Assembly: GCA_000496215.1 (NCBI GenBank)
Contig: KI543221.1
Coordinates: 59,208 to 72,081 of the forward strand
Length of the DNA stretch: 12,874 nt
Source of the DNA: an uncultured archaeon A07HN63
GTDB lineage: Archaea > Halobacteriota > Halobacteria > Halobacteriales > Haloferacaceae
Reading direction: 5' to 3'
The notes below the pieces were generated by a model. It saw only the letters and a program-made list of their open reading frames with translations. It searched no databases and was not told where the DNA came from. Positions 12,852 to 12,874 of the stretch are shown piece after piece. Made by a program: the position numbers and the translations under genes. The first letter of the stretch is position 1. The number at the start of each line of letters is the position of its first letter.

Positions 12852-12874
12852 GCTAGCGGCAGCCGTCTCAACAT

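Noticed and set aside
12776..12874. 32-residue minus-strand frame at the right edge that might be the C-terminus of a gene outside the window
   Set aside because: Codon use is not haloarchaeal-like, there is no recognisable motif, and it overlaps the end of the second RCK gene; undecidable without the next bases.

Overview
The window looks like a chromosomal segment of a halophilic archaeon (class Halobacteria). The basis is high GC with strong third-position G/C, very acidic predicted proteins (Asp/Glu-rich cold-shock protein, HEAT protein, CheF-like protein), A/T-rich TATA-like boxes 23-31 nt upstream of start codons that suit leaderless transcripts, and archaeal families (CheF-like taxis protein, RCK/TrkA pairs, creatininase family). 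No plasmid, phage, IS or CRISPR structure was found.

Layout. 1-1748 (all minus): the 5' end of a moaA-like radical SAM gene, a 39-residue single-helix membrane protein, a 64-residue cold-shock protein and a HAD-family hydrolase. Each has its own TATA-like element. 1918-4666 (minus): a membrane-anchored AAA+ ATPase followed 76 nt later by a HEAT-repeat protein, a likely functional pair. 4885-5748 (plus): a CheF-like taxis adaptor. It converges on 5809-7224 (minus), a carotenoid-oxygenase-family enzyme whose 3' end lies in three 23-bp tandem repeats. 7330-8103 (plus): a creatininase-family amidohydrolase, divergent from the oxygenase. 8147-8315: a minus-strand tRNA-Gly(CCC) with a second copy of its 3' end 94 bp away, like an attachment-site or tRNA-duplication scar. 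8416-9013 (minus): a winged-helix/two-helix membrane protein gene broken by a 4-bp tandem duplication. 9150-9599 (plus): an unrecognised cysteine-containing protein. 9736-12786 (plus): an APC-superfamily permease with a 2-nt gap to an RCK/TrkA protein, and then a second, diverged RCK/TrkA paralogue.

How the genes work together. Two modules stand out. The first is the AAA+/HEAT pair, where a membrane-anchored remodelling motor may use the HEAT solenoid as adaptor or substrate receptor. The second is the permease with two soluble RCK proteins, which suggests ligand-gated control of an APC carrier by separate regulatory subunits; one of the two has lost key residues of the Rossmann nucleotide-binding motif. 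The remaining genes look like independent transcription units. No clear multi-gene defence or mobile system was seen. The most unusual DNA-level features are the three-frame stop repeat (5760-5828), the tRNA 3'-end repeat (8147-8266) and the 4-bp duplication frameshift (8757-8764).
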